From Capitulum mitella (taxonomy: Eukaryota > Arthropoda > Thecostraca > Pollicipedomorpha > Pollicipedidae): a stretch of DNA of 64,000 bases. The translations under genes and the position numbers were made by a program. The stretch is from assembly GCA_030062745.1 (NCBI GenBank), contig CP099847.1, positions 852,304 to 916,303 on the forward strand, in the 5' to 3' direction. Of the stretch, positions 37,401 to 48,720 are shown in pieces; position 1 is the first letter of the stretch, and every line of letters starts with the position of its first letter. Below the pieces are notes generated by a model, which had not been told where the DNA came from, ran no database searches, and worked only from the letters and a program-made list of their open reading frames with translations.

Positions 37401-40299
37401 GGAATGCGACGAGTGAAGGACCCAGCAACCAACGTCCAACGGCGCAGCTTGAGTTTATAACCGCGCCTAGATTTAATCATCACTGTTATTGTTTACACAG
37501 GAACGTCGGGCCGCTTAAGAAAAACGGCGAGCGGTCACGCCGGTTGGGAGAACTTCACCCGGCAAATGACTTGCGCTTTTACATAACAGCCTTGATAGTC
37601 GAGAAAATATACAGAAATGGGACTGCGGTATATGAAGCTTTCATACAAAAACCGTTTCAGAACAGAGCTCGAAGTTATATCCATGCCTACACACATTGTT
37701 CAAATGCTTTTGTTTACAGAGTAAGGTCGTTTTCAGGAGTAAAAACAGCGAAGGGTCACGGCCTCTCGAAGAGGTTTAACAAGCAGGCACATGTGACACT
37801 TCGAGGGCATCGCGCAACATCTTTCGAGCTTAACCCATCGTTCAACTACCGGATCCACGGAAAAAAGGCGGATAACGAGCTTTTTACTGCGGACGGCAGC
37901 CCCGAAAAGACAGGACTTCGAAAGTAAAAATGACGCGAGAAAAACTGACAATATATTTGGTCACGGTGCTCCACGCACTGTGACCTGGTAACCCGACCTC
38001 CTTCGTTCGGACCCACACCGGCCTACCTGCAGAACGTGCAGATTGCCGAGAGCCCCAGGCAGTGAAGACAGCTGGTTTCCCCCTAGATGCAACACTCGTA
38101 GCCTGTCGACAACAGACCTCAGCATTAACCGAACCGTCAAACCAAAAGCTGCTTTGCAAAAGACCGTCAGCTCCGTCCCATCCCGGCCCATCTAACGCTT
38201 GGTACCATAGCAACTCTATTTTAGCCTGCCGTATGGCATCTGCCACGAATACATGCAAACACACACCAAACATTACATCCAAGTAAAGTGAAACGCGAAC
38301 ACAAATTTCGTCTGGAGTGTTCGAAAAAGAGTCTTGAAGTCAGCTTTCGTGTCCGTAAAACGGGTTGATGACACCGGGCGGGGCTCGGTGCCAAGACGAG
38401 CCAATAAAAAACAAACAAATGTATAAACAGGTCGGCCGTTGTCGGAAGTCCGTACTGGGACGTCCTCCACAGAAAGGCAGTCCACCCCGCCGCCAACAGA
38501 GCGCAGTTCTCTACCTCTGCAGCCGGTGGATCTGTTCAGAAACCGTCTGGATCTGGTTCGAGGCCACGTACAGGTCGGCTAGGCTGCTCAGCTCGAAAAC
38601 CTGTTCCGGAATCCGGCTGAAACTGAAGGACGTCAGGCAGTCAGGACGCGACTTGGTAACGACGACATTCCGGCGACAAAGACTAAATCATACATTCACG
38701 CCTGTTTGTGCTGTGGCACAAACTGTGGCAGTGGTGCCGTGAAAGATAATGCGTACGGCCGAAACTGCGACCCAAATGATCGCTCTCTTCGTCCCAACAT
38801 CGCGTTACACGACTGAAAAAAACGCCATTTTTGGTACTAAAGGGCACCAAAAAATATGTATTCCATTAGCATTTTATACTCCCAAGGTCTGATTCTGTGC
38901 CTGCGTCAAAAGCTACATTACCACCATCCTGACAAAGTTCTAGCTTTGCAAGCAAATGTCTCCGTCTCCATTCAGTACGAAGCAGGTGTCATAACTGACT
39001 TACACCAAGAGCGCCAGTTTAAAACAGTTGACATTCCCTTTGCAAAATTTTGTACTCCGAAACAAAAACCATACTATGACACCAAGAACAAAAACCGGAT
39101 GTCCAACTCTGACGCGTTAAGAACACGATGAGACAACTAGGTCGTGAGCTCATCGGCACCGAGTCATTTCGCTGTTTCGAGTATGCGGGGGTCAACATCA
39201 TCACGACACGACAGGAAGTGCACGCTGTAACAAGATCCGCGCAGTCTCAAACAGCAGCGTTCCCATCGGCCCCCGCCACGTGCCGCCCTCCTGAACACTG
39301 CGCCGAGGTCAAAGGGCGGGTCTGTGCACCGATTTAGCAAAGAGGCCATCTCGTCAGCGGGGCTGACGGTCAGCTGCACGCCCGGGCCGACGGGTCACTG
39401 CACGAAAGTGGAGACAGATAAACACCCGCAGTGTGGGCCGAGCAAAGAACCTGGTGCAATCAGCGGTGCAGCGAAGGGCAGTATGGATAGATATCTGAGG
39501 ACACCATTCCACTTAATGATGCGGAAACAGTGATCTCGGGGCATCCGTGGACATAATCATGCTGAGCGCTGTAACGTAACCCATTTTCGAGACCACACGA
39601 TATGGACATGGGGCATATCATACATCAGAAATCATTTAACATGCCAATGAAGTTGATTTACAAAACACGGTGCCATGCAATAACCGAAACATTTCCGCAC
39701 TACACTAAATCCAAAAAATAGCTAACCCAATCGCTTAACACAAGTATACTGGCAAACAATAACGTGCCAACAGTGTGCAACGATCCCAGCACACACTGCA
39801 GAAGGGTATCCTCCGTGCGGACTAGTTTTCCAGCACTGTGCTTGCCATCTGTTCAACCTGCGCGGGACAGATCCTGATCCAGTCACACCGGCGCCCGCGC
39901 TCACCTGTTGCCGCTGAGGTTCAGCTCGCGCAGGTGCCGCAGCAGGCCGAAGTCCTTGGGCAGCGAGTTGTCCCCCAGCCGGTTGTGCTTGAGGACGAGG
40001 CTGGTCAGCGCCGGCAGCGCCAGCACCGCCTCGTCCAGCGCCACCAGCCGGTTGTGGCTGAGGTCGAGCAGGCGTAGCGCCGGGAAGGTCGGCAGCGGCG
40101 CCGGCAGCCGCGTCAGCGCGTTCTGCTGGGCGTAGACGGCCTCCAGCTCGTCGCGGCGCTCGGCGCTGTCGGCGTGTTCGTCCAGGCGCGCCGCCAGCTC
40201 CGCGTCTGAGAGCCCGAGCCCGGACAGCGCGGCGCTGTTGAGCAGGCCGGCCAGCTCGCTGTCGGACGCCTCCGACGAGTACACCGACTCCAGGTCCAT
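31274..40299 (-). CDS. LRRC58: LRRC58 orthologue, leucine-rich repeat protein, six coding exons
   Basis: The exons, read on the minus strand, join as 40299-39905, 38622-38515, 38102-38027, 35135-34995, 34377-34188 and 31476-31274, with matching phases. They give 370 aa, close to the human length. An acidic N-terminus (MDLESVYSSEASDSE) is followed by tandem LRRs (for example LRLLDLSHNRLVALDEAVLA, LRVLHLGGNQLSSLPGALGN, VLVLCDNQLCELPESICRLP). Next come NPLVRNF, EPPSLVELAAR and a Cys-bearing tail (RCVNKRC, then FVDFCGMYHIPLMRYLCSSHC) that looks like a metal-binding knuckle. It ends with an acidic DESDSDDE and a basic RRLRRVLLG, as in vertebrate LRRC58. All introns are GT-AG except intron 4, which needs a GC donor. 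From memory, human LRRC58 has recently been linked to ubiquitin-dependent control of cysteine dioxygenase; I cannot test that here. Confidence 0.93.
32040..32930 (-). pseudogene. Broken non-LTR (LINE) reverse transcriptase C-terminal fragment
   Basis: It lies in LRRC58 intron 5, on the same strand. The part 32908-32543 has DMETSLASRDAYFG, NETKYELLALGTRQN and CTEARNLGITF. After a frameshift the homology continues at 32516-32049 with RKCVGVLSEISHLRHYLP, NINFAARIISGRR and RLPSIRGTAVGKRQFAYRA. This is the typical tail of LINE reverse transcriptases (NLGV, SYLRHYLP, FSYRAP-type ends). The catalytic centre is missing, so it is 5'-truncated and dead. Confidence 0.75.
33040..33520. other. Intron segment dense in AGGTCA/TGACCT half-sites
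   Basis: LRRC58 intron 5 holds many AGGTCA or TGACCT words (for example GTCAGGTCAGGTCACG near 33222 and TGACCTAGG near 33483). They resemble the half-site content of the repeats at 53.8 and 62.8 kb, although collinear homology was not established. Confidence 0.4.
34188..34377 (-). CDS. LRRC58: LRRC58 coding exon 5
   Basis: It encodes LSLRDNPLVRNFVSSMEYEP to AAAKRCVNKRCK plus one base (phase 1). The acceptor is GGCCGGCAG and the donor AAAG|GTGCGT. Confidence 0.95.
34995..35135 (-). CDS. LRRC58: LRRC58 coding exon 4 (GC donor)
   Basis: It encodes VLVLCDNQLCELPESICRLP to VRLRALKQ, 47 codons in phase 0. Keeping the family-length junction LRALKQ-LSLRDNP requires the donor CAG|GCAGGT at 34994-34993. 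The GT four bases further on would shift the frame. Confidence 0.9.
38027..38102 (-). CDS. LRRC58: LRRC58 coding exon 3
   Basis: It encodes (R)LRVLHLGGNQLSSLPGALG to NLHVLQ, one LRR. The acceptor is GTCGACAG and the donor CAG|GTAGGC. Confidence 0.93.
38515..38622 (-). CDS. LRRC58: LRRC58 coding exon 2
   Basis: It encodes (S)FSRIPEQVFELSSLADLYV to SEQIHRLQ, aligned to CFQEVPASLLELRALQTLSL of human LRRC58. The acceptor CTTCAG|TTTCAG has a second AG six bases on; the first keeps the family spacing. The donor is GAG|GTAGAG. Confidence 0.88.
38838..39120 (+). repeat. Dispersed repeat, copy 2, in LRRC58 intron 1
   Basis: Same orientation and order of blocks as 7015-7330. It keeps CpG at several places where copy 1 has CA (for example CTCCGAAAC versus CTCCAAAGC, AACCGGATG versus AACCAAATT). 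Confidence 0.7.
39905..40299 (-). CDS. LRRC58: LRRC58 coding exon 1
   Basis: ATG 40299-40297 in strong context (GCCGTCGCCATGG) starts MDLESVYSSEASDSELAGLL. The exon continues through the first LRRs to RELNLSGN plus two bases; donor CAG|GTGAGC. The open frame extends 12 codons upstream only to a GTG, so this ATG is chosen. The exon is very GC-rich while the DNA from 40.38 kb on is AT-rich. Confidence 0.93.
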
Positions 40300-40379
40300 G
40301 GCGACGGCCGCCGCCTGCCGGAACAGTGCCGCCACGTCACGTCGTGACGGAGCCCAAATGACTGGTGGCTCTGATAACT

Positions 40380-42640
40380 AACTCAGACTCAGTCTGCTGA
40401 GCAATGAAAGAAACCCAAACAACAATGCTGTTTGGAAAAGGCACTCCACTTTATGGCCATAATGCATTAATACACAATTGTGTGCTCTTGGCAACTGGCA
40501 TACATCCTGTGTACACCTGCCATGGTGTGAAGTGTAGATTATGACTGACAGAGCACATTCTGCCACATGTAAGTTGCTGAACAACTGAATTCCAAGTAAT
40601 TTTCTATATGACTGCCACAACTGCAAAGAACATATCATCCTGTTTCTAACCATACTTGTCAATACCCAAATTTCTAAAAAAATAGCAATAAAATCATAAC
40701 AATGTACCATACACTATTACTGTGCATGGGGCAGGTGGTGGAGAATGACAACATTCCACAACACAAAACATAGTGCCACAAAGGTTAAGGTTATTGACAT
40801 TAAGTATGTATGAAGACTTTGCAAACATATCTGAGTGGTCAATGACATCACATATACAAAAAGTATATTCTGTTGCCACAAACTGAATTCAAAGCAAATA
40901 CTGAATTATCATACCATTTTATCATTTTGCTACATGACTGCTGGAATATCTCACATCTGTATTATTACATTATGGCATTTTATGCTCTGTGGTGACTACA
41001 TGTATCTAATACAGGTATGTCACTGGAAACAGGATTTTGGGTGGGGGTGTTACTACATAATTATGTTATTATATCATTGCTATGATGTCTTACATGATTA
41101 TTATTATGTTATATGACAGCATTGTTGGATTATATTAATGCACTAGTTGATACAATTATTGCATGGGATGCTCCCTGGTTAGGGATGTGTGGGGGGATGT
41201 TTTGGCCTGGATGTATCTGGAAATAAAGGACAGAAAGGATGTGCTGAAGCCACAACTCTGCAGTGCTGCAGGCACTGCATAGGGTCCTAGAGGTCACAAG
41301 CTAATAAAGGGTGAGATCAGACTTGGCTCTGTCCAATAAAGAGGTTGTCCAAAGCTTGGTATTAGGCTATATCTAAATAGAGCCATGAGCTGGTTAGGCT
41401 AGACCAGGCTAGGCTAGGCCAGGCCTGGCTTAGTTAGGTTATGTTATGCTGGGCCACTATTTTAGGTTCACTTTTTTATTTACTGTTTCACATCATTTGT
41501 TAAGTTCTTGCAGTGCTGTACCAAGATTTCCTTTCCAAATACTTCATTTTACTAATTTTTAGTGATTCTATTTGCATATTTCTTTGAATTTAAATTTTTG
41601 CCTATGAAAGTTTTTTATATAAATAAAAACATTATTACTAACACTTGTATTTCAAAGATAATTCACATAAAAAATTATTACTTCCAAATCTTTTTTAATT
41701 ACCTTTGATCAGATCTTGGGTCCTACTGACAACTGACAACTGATAACTGACAACCAATCAGTGCTGAGATATCATACAAACAAGCCATTTAATGCAGAAA
41801 CATAAAAAATCCCTACAAGAATGTCTGACAGCTGGCAGCTGGCATGGCAATGATGGCACAACTTCTTTACAGGAGAAATAGTGTACTTTCCCACAATTTT
41901 GGCTGAAATTCTACGTAGTATATGTCAGTTTTGCATTTCCAACACCATACAACCACTATTACAATTGTTTTCCATCAAAATGAGTACTGAGCTAAAACCT
42001 GACTGTTAACCACACACTCATAATGACATTTATACCAAGTCTTGCCATGTCCAGATCTACCATTCACTTACACAACTCAACATTCCAGATCACTATACAA
42101 CAGATAACATTTTAGTAGCACAATGTTATGGAAAATGATGCTGTCCATTTTCTACAAAGAAAAAGTAACATCAACAAAAGCAATAAATAGTCAACATAAT
42201 GCAAACCACATTATGACGTAATTACACAATGCTATGAAAAATGTCTCAACCTCCTTTACAGCTCAAACCAGTAAAATGATTTACGATGCTAAAACGATAT
42301 ATTTACATGATATTTCAAAAGCTATAACGGGTACGTTTCTGGTTACATAATCATCACGCTGGACTGAACAAGAAAACCCTAGAGACAGAATATCCCTGGT
42401 GCACCAGTCATTGAAGAAAATCGAATGGAGTAACCAGAATTCGGGTAGCGGTACATTTAGACGCCCACCTGCCAGACACTCAACCAAACCACAGCCCCAC
42501 CGCAGAGGTTAGCAACGCACAGCTCGCGTGTGACGGCACAATACCAAGCGCAGTAGTTGGACGCGTTTGGAATCTCGCCAAGTTTGCCATCTGACAAGGA
42601 TTGCACTAACAAGTTGTGTGGTATTTGTCGATTCTTGGGA
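40380..42640. other. AT-rich, CpG-depleted block upstream of LRRC58
   Basis: CG dinucleotides are rare across about 2 kb, starting abruptly some 80 bp upstream of the LRRC58 ATG. A short degenerate run of GGCTA-type pentamers lies at 41390-41455. No gene was recognised. Confidence 0.55.
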
Positions 42641-42644
42641 TGGT

Positions 42645-43130
42645 AAAAATACAACTCATCCTCCTAAGACTTTAGGACCTATTCGTCAGAAGAGAGGAAA
42701 CGAAGTTTACGACGGATACGTTTTAAACTTGCCCAAATTTAGAACGTATTCGTCCTAAATGTAACGCAATGGGAACACTGTTAAGCACCAATGCTGCATA
42801 AAAATAACGCTATGGGAAACGGGTGGAGGTGACTGGAAACCGGAAATGCGTGTGAATAGTAGAGAAAAAAGAAAATTCGGTCCTGTTTTAAGACCTTGCC
42901 GAATGAACATCAAACATGTGTTGAAGGCCCGGGGACCTGAGTATGACACAGTAGTGGCACTGATAGGTAGAATCTGGATCATGTTTAAGGTACTTGTTGG
43001 GCATGATAAAAAAATAAACAGCCGTCTTTTATTTCTTTTCATTAACACCTGAAGGCCAGAAGCTTGCAAAAACATTTTTTGGTGTTATTGGGTTATTTGT
43101 TTGATTAGTTCATAATTTTTACTTCCTAAG
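42645..43130 (+). repeat. ~490-bp dispersed repeat, copy 1 (inverted partner at 52745-53250)
   Basis: It is collinear with the reverse complement of 52745-53250, sharing for example CCTATTCGTCAGA, GGGAACACTGTT, CGGTCCTGTTTTAAG and TAACACCTGAAGGCCAGAA. Short inverted TAGGAC-type motifs sit near its start. No coding function is evident. Confidence 0.85.
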
Positions 43131-43139
43131 ATCATAAAT

Positions 43140-43780
43140 ACTTATTAATCTCCAGGAAGCATGCACCTCATTTTGCTTATTGGTATGTAGAGAATGGAGG
43201 AGATTCCTGTCCTCAGTAAGCAAAACAGAAACACTCTATTTCAAGGGTTGTATACCATAATACCTACCATATGTGCCTGTGTGCCAGAATTCCAGAGTCA
43301 TTATTAACATAAGATTCGGTGAGAAATGAGGCTGTGGAGGGCCTGTGAGCTCCTGCTCATTGCCACGTTTTCAAATATGGTTGTCATTGCTATGCTCATT
43401 CATCCACATTGGCATTTTTGATTCATTTAACATTTGTGTTATGCTAAATTCATTTATGTTGATAGATTTGCTACAGGTGTTGTCAATATGTGCAGCTCAG
43501 CTGCATGTGCAATTGCAAATGAACATTGCTGTCTTTGTCCTCTGCAAAAGACTTGCATAAGACAAAGAAGGCAAATTGGGTTTTTTCAGTGGTTGTTTTT
43601 GTGAACACTGATAGTTCAAATTTGTGGAGGTAGAGGACAGCTCCTAATGTTGTGTTTGTCTGTCTCTGCCTGTTTCTCCTTCTTTATCAATCTGCCTATG
43701 TCTGTTGTCTATATGTCACCGTTTCTTTCTGTATGTGTCTTTCTGTTGTCTGTGCATATCCCAGCCAGCAATTTTGGTGT
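43140..43780. other. No gene; TCTG-rich low-complexity tail
   Basis: No coding homology was seen. 43650-43760 is rich in TCTGTCTG-type words. Confidence 0.4.
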
Positions 43781-43781
43781 G

Positions 43782-43821
43782 GCCCGACCACGGCCCACGA
43801 CCACGTGGGCCGTGGTCGGGC
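43782..43821. repeat. 18-bp perfect hairpin with 4-nt loop
   Basis: The arms 43782-43799 and 43804-43821 are exact reverse complements around the loop ACCA. The arms are GC-rich, so the predicted stem is very stable. It lies at the edge of the 143-bp tandem repeat region. Confidence 0.95.
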
Positions 43822-44029
43822 TAGCCCGCGTTGCCTGTTCGGGCTAACCCGCGCTGCGTTGTGGGTCAGGTCGGCGTTTGACACAAGGCACCAAGTTGAC
43901 CGCCAAACGGAGCCACATTTCAGCCCGAGCGGGCAAACCCAATCTGTGCTCGGGCGTGCTCGAGCACTGCACGGACTTGCCGCAGTTATCCCGAGGCAGA
44001 GATATGCCTTAACGCGGCAGGAGTAGTGT

Positions 44030-44495
44030 GGACCCGAGCGGGCTGTGCATGGGCAAACCCGACCTTACTCCGGATGGCCCAAGCTGATCCCAGGCAGCGG
44101 GCATCCAATCGAACGGGCAGCTCACTGTGGGCCCACGCAGGTTGTCCTTGGGCAAACCACAGATCGGTACTTCGGCTAACCTGCGTCCAACTGTGGACGA
44201 ACTGACATTACTCCGGATATCCCGACTTGATCCCGGGTAGCGGCCAGCCAATCGAATGGTCCGTTCACTGTGGGCTCACGCAGGCTGTCGTTGGGCAAAC
44301 CACAGATAGGTACTTGGGCTAGCCCGAGTTTAAATGTGGACAAACCGACCTTACTCCTGATAACCCAACCTGATCCCAGGCCGCGGCCACTCAATGGAAT
44401 GGACCGCTCACTGTGGGCCCACGCAGGCTCTCCTTGGGCAAGCCACAGATCGGTGCTTGGGCTAACCCGAGTTCAAGTGTGGCAATACCAGTGAC
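44030..44495. repeat. 143-bp tandem repeat, about 3.3 units
   Basis: The word G(C/T)TCACTGTGGGC recurs at 44120, 44263 and 44406, exactly 143 bp apart, with the sequence between similar throughout. The period is not a multiple of three, so the repeated peptide-like frames are not coding. Confidence 0.9.
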
Positions 44496-44499
44496 AATA

Positions 44500-46700
44500 T
44501 TAACAGGTTTTCAGGCCCGATCAGATGAGCCCCGACCACAGCCGAGGTACTTCAATAATGTACCAGTACTTTTATATTAATATCCTCGTAGATCACATGT
44601 ATTCCCGGAATTATTCAAACGACCAAAACACTTTGCTTAGTCCATTCACAAACGTTTATTTTCTTCACATCCATGCGCACACACTCACACACACACGAAA
44701 CTCGACACACCTAGACACACAGGTAGAAATGGCGTTCGTTGCTGCTAAGAAACAAAACGCAGATGAGTGCCGTGAAGGCACTTGTGCCTTGATGCGCTAT
44801 GCTATTTTAAAAATCTACAAACATAACTTTGTGTTCCATGTTTCTGGCGATGTCTCTGTCATCTGTTGGGTCATCTGTCATCTGCTGCGGCAGTGCCGGG
44901 GCGGCAGTGCTGGGTCGGCTCTGCCGGTGCCGACCCAGCACGCGTGGCGAGCAGCCGCTCCAGCCTTCGGCCATTTCGATCTCGGCTGCCCGAAAGCCAC
45001 TTTGCAGTGGCTCTAGAGACGGCCGCCTTGTCAACGCTGGTGCCGTTGGACCGGCGAAGCGTTTCTGAGGAAAATGGCATGCTATTTTTACATCTGTATG
45101 TCATTTCTCTAAATACACAGAGAAGCTTGGGTTTGGCGGTACATTTTCTTAGAAAATCATGGAATGAGATGAACACTGAGCCGCCAGTTTTCCTCAGTTC
45201 TGGTCAGCTGAGAAGAAAATGGAACAATGAAACGTTCCATAAAACGTATGGGAAAGTATCAGTTCACAAGACACACAGGATATTGATTCACGCTTTTGAT
45301 TGTGAACATTACGCCATCCGGAATGAATTTTCATAGCCACTTCTTAGTAACGCCCATTTTGCATACTTTGCACATTTTTTTCGATTACATTAAAGCATGG
45401 GTGTAACAGCCCATAGGGTAGGTATGACAGCTGCCACACCGAAATGGAATTGGGCTTTAAAGAAGGGATGTATAAAAGTAAAGAAGCAGAATGAACCATC
45501 TTTAAAAGCATGTGTAAATCGCTTTCACTGTGTCCTTCTCTGCAATTCCCTGCAATTCTGGAATCCCACATTTCTGCGATGCGTAGTTTCCTTACTGATG
45601 ATTGCACAGCAACTGAAATATATTCTTGCATTTGGCACTACTCACGCAATCTACCTTTTGTCTTCACTGAAATAATTCCAATCAATACACCGAAATCATT
45701 AACGAAGTCCTAAAACGTGTTCATCTCAGTGATTTGAAAACAAAACCTATGCTTACCCACTGCCTCATTACCGAGTCACTACGTTGCGTCAGGCTTATTG
45801 TTTTCATGGTGATGCGTGAGCTGAGCCTTTCAAACCTTTGAGGGGTATTTTCTATACACATCCCGAATTGGGAATATCATTGGCTGTGCATTGTGTGGGG
45901 GAGCAAATAGGGTTTAAGACCATTTTTTCCCGTTATTGCCATTGACCTGATGTTAAAACCCCTAAATGTCTGTGGGTCCGTACACCTCCAATCCCCTGCG
46001 ACCGCCAGCTTTGCTTGTGAGTGCATGTCGAGCGAGCTGCCTGTTTCATTGCCACTTTCATCATTACTTTGCCTTTGTGAATTGCACAGCACAAAATAAC
46101 CTTTATGACTGATCTTCTCTAATATTTTGCATACGAGCAATGGCAAGTTTAAACATCAAGAATGTCCCTGATATTTTTGGTGCCATTATCGAGCGATTGA
46201 AAAATGTGCATGGAAAATAGGCCTAAAACTAAAAACAAAAGAAAACTTCTAGACTGGTTACATGGGAGAGAAAGTCTAAAGGCTAATGAATCGCAAATAC
46301 AAGTCAGTACGACTGAAAGCTGTCTAGTGAGTTGTATTCTGTCCAGACTTTATCATTTCATTCTCAATGGTTGCAAAGTATTTAGCATCCAGAAAACATC
46401 ACGGCTGAGCTGCGCCAGTACGGACCTCTCGATCCGATTTTTTTTTTTGCCGGTTGAAGTAACATTCATTCGGCCTTTGGCCTTGGCACCCTCGTAAGAA
46501 CCGCCGCCCCTGAGGTTTGAACCAGTGGTCAGCGGGTATCAAGCTGTATGAACAAGAAGTCATACTTCTACACGGAGGTAAGTATCACCAAAACGTTAGC
46601 GACACACGAAATATTACGGTTTGGTTAAAATAAGAAAGCATCAACTCCACATTTTGATGCGAGATCTGCTAGTCTCATTACCACCGTTAGTATAGGCAGG
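44500..46700. other. No gene recognised
   Basis: Several open frames of 60-160 codons occur, but none shows a family I know. CpG content is intermediate. Confidence 0.35.
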
Positions 46701-46709
46701 GGGCGCGAA

Positions 46710-47170
46710 TTCCACAGACATATGTCTGTGCATCTGTCTGCATATGGGTCTTGCCCTGTGTGCCTTTTTGGATGTCTTTGTTATGTCTGGATGAATGGTA
46801 GTGTGGATGCATGTCTGAGTGTCTGTGTGTGTTTGTGGATGTGTCTTTGTGTGTATGTCTTGATATATCTGTCTTGAGATGTCTGGATGTGCCTTTGAAT
46901 GTATGCCTTGCTGTGCCTTTGTGTGTATGTGGGATGGTGTCTGCCTGATACTGATTGTCACTGTCTGCCTGTGCATCTGTGTGTCTATATCTGTCTGTTT
47001 TTGTCTGTCTGCCAGTATGTCTGTCTGTGTATGTTGGCCTACTTGTGTCTGCCTGTGTTATTTTTGTCAGCCCCTCTTTCTATGTTAACCTGTGTGCATA
47101 TACCTGTGTCTTTCAGTCTTTATGTATGTCTGTTTGCCTCTGCCAGTCACTGTCTGACTATGGGAATATT
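46710..47170. repeat. Degenerate TGTC/TGTG low-complexity region
   Basis: Long, imperfect TGTCTG and TGTGTG tracts give spurious Cys/Val-rich frames on the + strand and Thr/His-rich frames on the - strand. Confidence 0.8.
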
Positions 47171-47639
47171 TTGGTTTTCCTCTGTGCTTTATCTCGTCCT
47201 CGACCGTCTCCTCATGACCTGGGGGGGGGGGGTTTCCAGCCCAAGTCTCTAGTCAATGTGAGGTATGATTCAACATTGGTATATTGTTCAAATACCATGA
47301 CCGTTTCTAACTCAATGTACAAGCGGTAGCGTGCCGTGAACAAAGATACTTTCAGGTACAGACACTGAAGCCAGATCTAACCGATAAGGACTATAAGGAC
47401 TACATCTCTATTATTTACACCCGACAGACCTACCTACGGAGTTTACCTTGACCAAAAAGTACCTAACCCCTACTAACTGCACATTACACGATGAAGTACA
47501 CAGTCTGCCTAAGTTCCTGCAATCCTACAGTGTTCCATTCTGGCCCAGCCAGAACGGAGTTCAGTGGTGCTCTTACATGGTTCCAACGGGAGGAAGAAGC
47601 CGCTCACAGTAGTCGGTCGGGGTTATAATCTGAGCTCAG

Positions 47640-47945
47640 GTAACGCCGAATGATGACTGCCTCCCTACCGGTGGATGGGAGCTTTAATACCGCTCTGGCG
47701 GATCCAGGTTTCGTTGGTGGCCGTGCGGCGGGGAGTTTTCCATGCATGACGATCGTTGAAATCTGTCGCTTTTCTCGCTTTGTTTGCCGACGGATGGCCG
47801 ATCGTCGTCCCGCGATGTCCTGGCCGTGCGGCGGAAAAAAACTTCCATGAATAGTGATGGCTGGATTCTCTCGCCCTGCCGGCCGACGCTCTGCCTGCCG
47901 ACTGGTGGGCCGCCGATCCTCGCGGAGAGAATTTGTTCCACACTG
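47640..47945. other. Unassigned repeat-like segment with an internal duplication
   Basis: GGCCGTGCGGCGG followed by a TTCCATG block occurs near 47720 and again near 47822. The segment replaces the expected continuation of the ~1.2-kb repeat (copy A), so it is probably another insertion or a rearrangement boundary. Confidence 0.4.
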
Positions 47946-47997
47946 GGTATTACTCACGTCTGTGCAAGCAAGTCTGCCATTTTTTACCCATTCTGAG
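47946..47997 (-). repeat. ~1.2-kb repeat, copy A, distal piece beyond the hAT insertion
   Basis: The reverse complement reads CTCAGAATGGGTAAAAAATG and onwards to GACGTGAGTAATACC. This matches copy B from about 54341 and is the continuation of copy A interrupted at 52207. Confidence 0.85.
47990..47997. repeat. 8-bp target-site duplication, left
   Basis: ATTCTGAG here is identical to 52207-52214 on the other side of the 4.2-kb transposon. Confidence 0.93.
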
Positions 47998-48090
47998 CAG
48001 GGCCTATTTTAAGGAAAAATAACTGCGGGGGCAATTCTGCGAACGAGACGCATTGGCCGAGACCCCTCCTCCCGGGCATTTGCGTTCTCC

Positions 48091-48114
48091 TTATTGAATT
48101 TTGTCCACTTCATC

Positions 48115-48176
<62 letters not shown>

Positions 48177-48206
48177 CATATAGATGAAGTGGACAAAATT
48201 CAATAA
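48091..48206. repeat. 30-bp perfect inverted repeat around a (TA)n tract
   Basis: The arms 48091-48120 and 48177-48206 are exact reverse complements (three more pairs inward). They enclose about 50 bp of TA repeat, with further TA-rich sequence to about 48290. It lies inside the hAT element. Confidence 0.93.
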
Positions 48207-48720
48207 ATATATATTCATTATATATATATATATACTCAATATATACAATTCAATATCTATTTGTATATATTCCTAAGGAAAGGATATATATATAAGGGTG
48301 AATTACGGTGAACACTTTCCAGAGTGCTGTCTCGTTAACTGATATGTCTTTTGGAGAAAATCATGTGTGCAAAATATGGCCTTGATTAAACACTCTTAAC
48401 CACTTTCACACTAAGATTGTATGTCGTTTGTGCTGGATTTTATTTTATTTTGATGAAATTCGCGCCGACTTTTGTGCATTCCGAGCCCATTAAAGTCAAA
48501 GAACACCATTCCATTTATCCCCAGCACGAACTCATTCTCCGTGGACTTGTGATCCCTGGGAGATTCGTTCAGGGAGAGGTGTGTCTGAAATGCCCCCAAA
48601 CGTGTTTTGTGCTTCAGTTTTTTTTAAACCAAGTGCACGATATGCATAAAATGCACATCATAGTACTCCTTTTGACACACTGGGTCGAAAGACACTTCAC
48701 ATTCTGTCTCAGGTCATAGG

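Noticed and set aside
37544..37927. 127-codon open frame on the + strand in LRRC58 intron 3
   Set aside because: No recognisable domain, no supporting splice or promoter signals, and it lies antisense within an intron.
44009..44394. Repeated peptide frames (VPICGLPxD) on the minus strand
   Set aside because: The tandem period of 143 bp is not a multiple of three, so the frame cannot be kept between units.
45877..46146. 89-codon open frame on the minus strand
   Set aside because: It starts at TTG rather than ATG and the region upstream is broken; perhaps transposon debris, but I do not recognise it.
46879..47329. Cys/Val-rich small proteins resembling secreted peptides
   Set aside because: They are translations of the TGTC/TGTG low-complexity tract, with no stable cysteine pattern.
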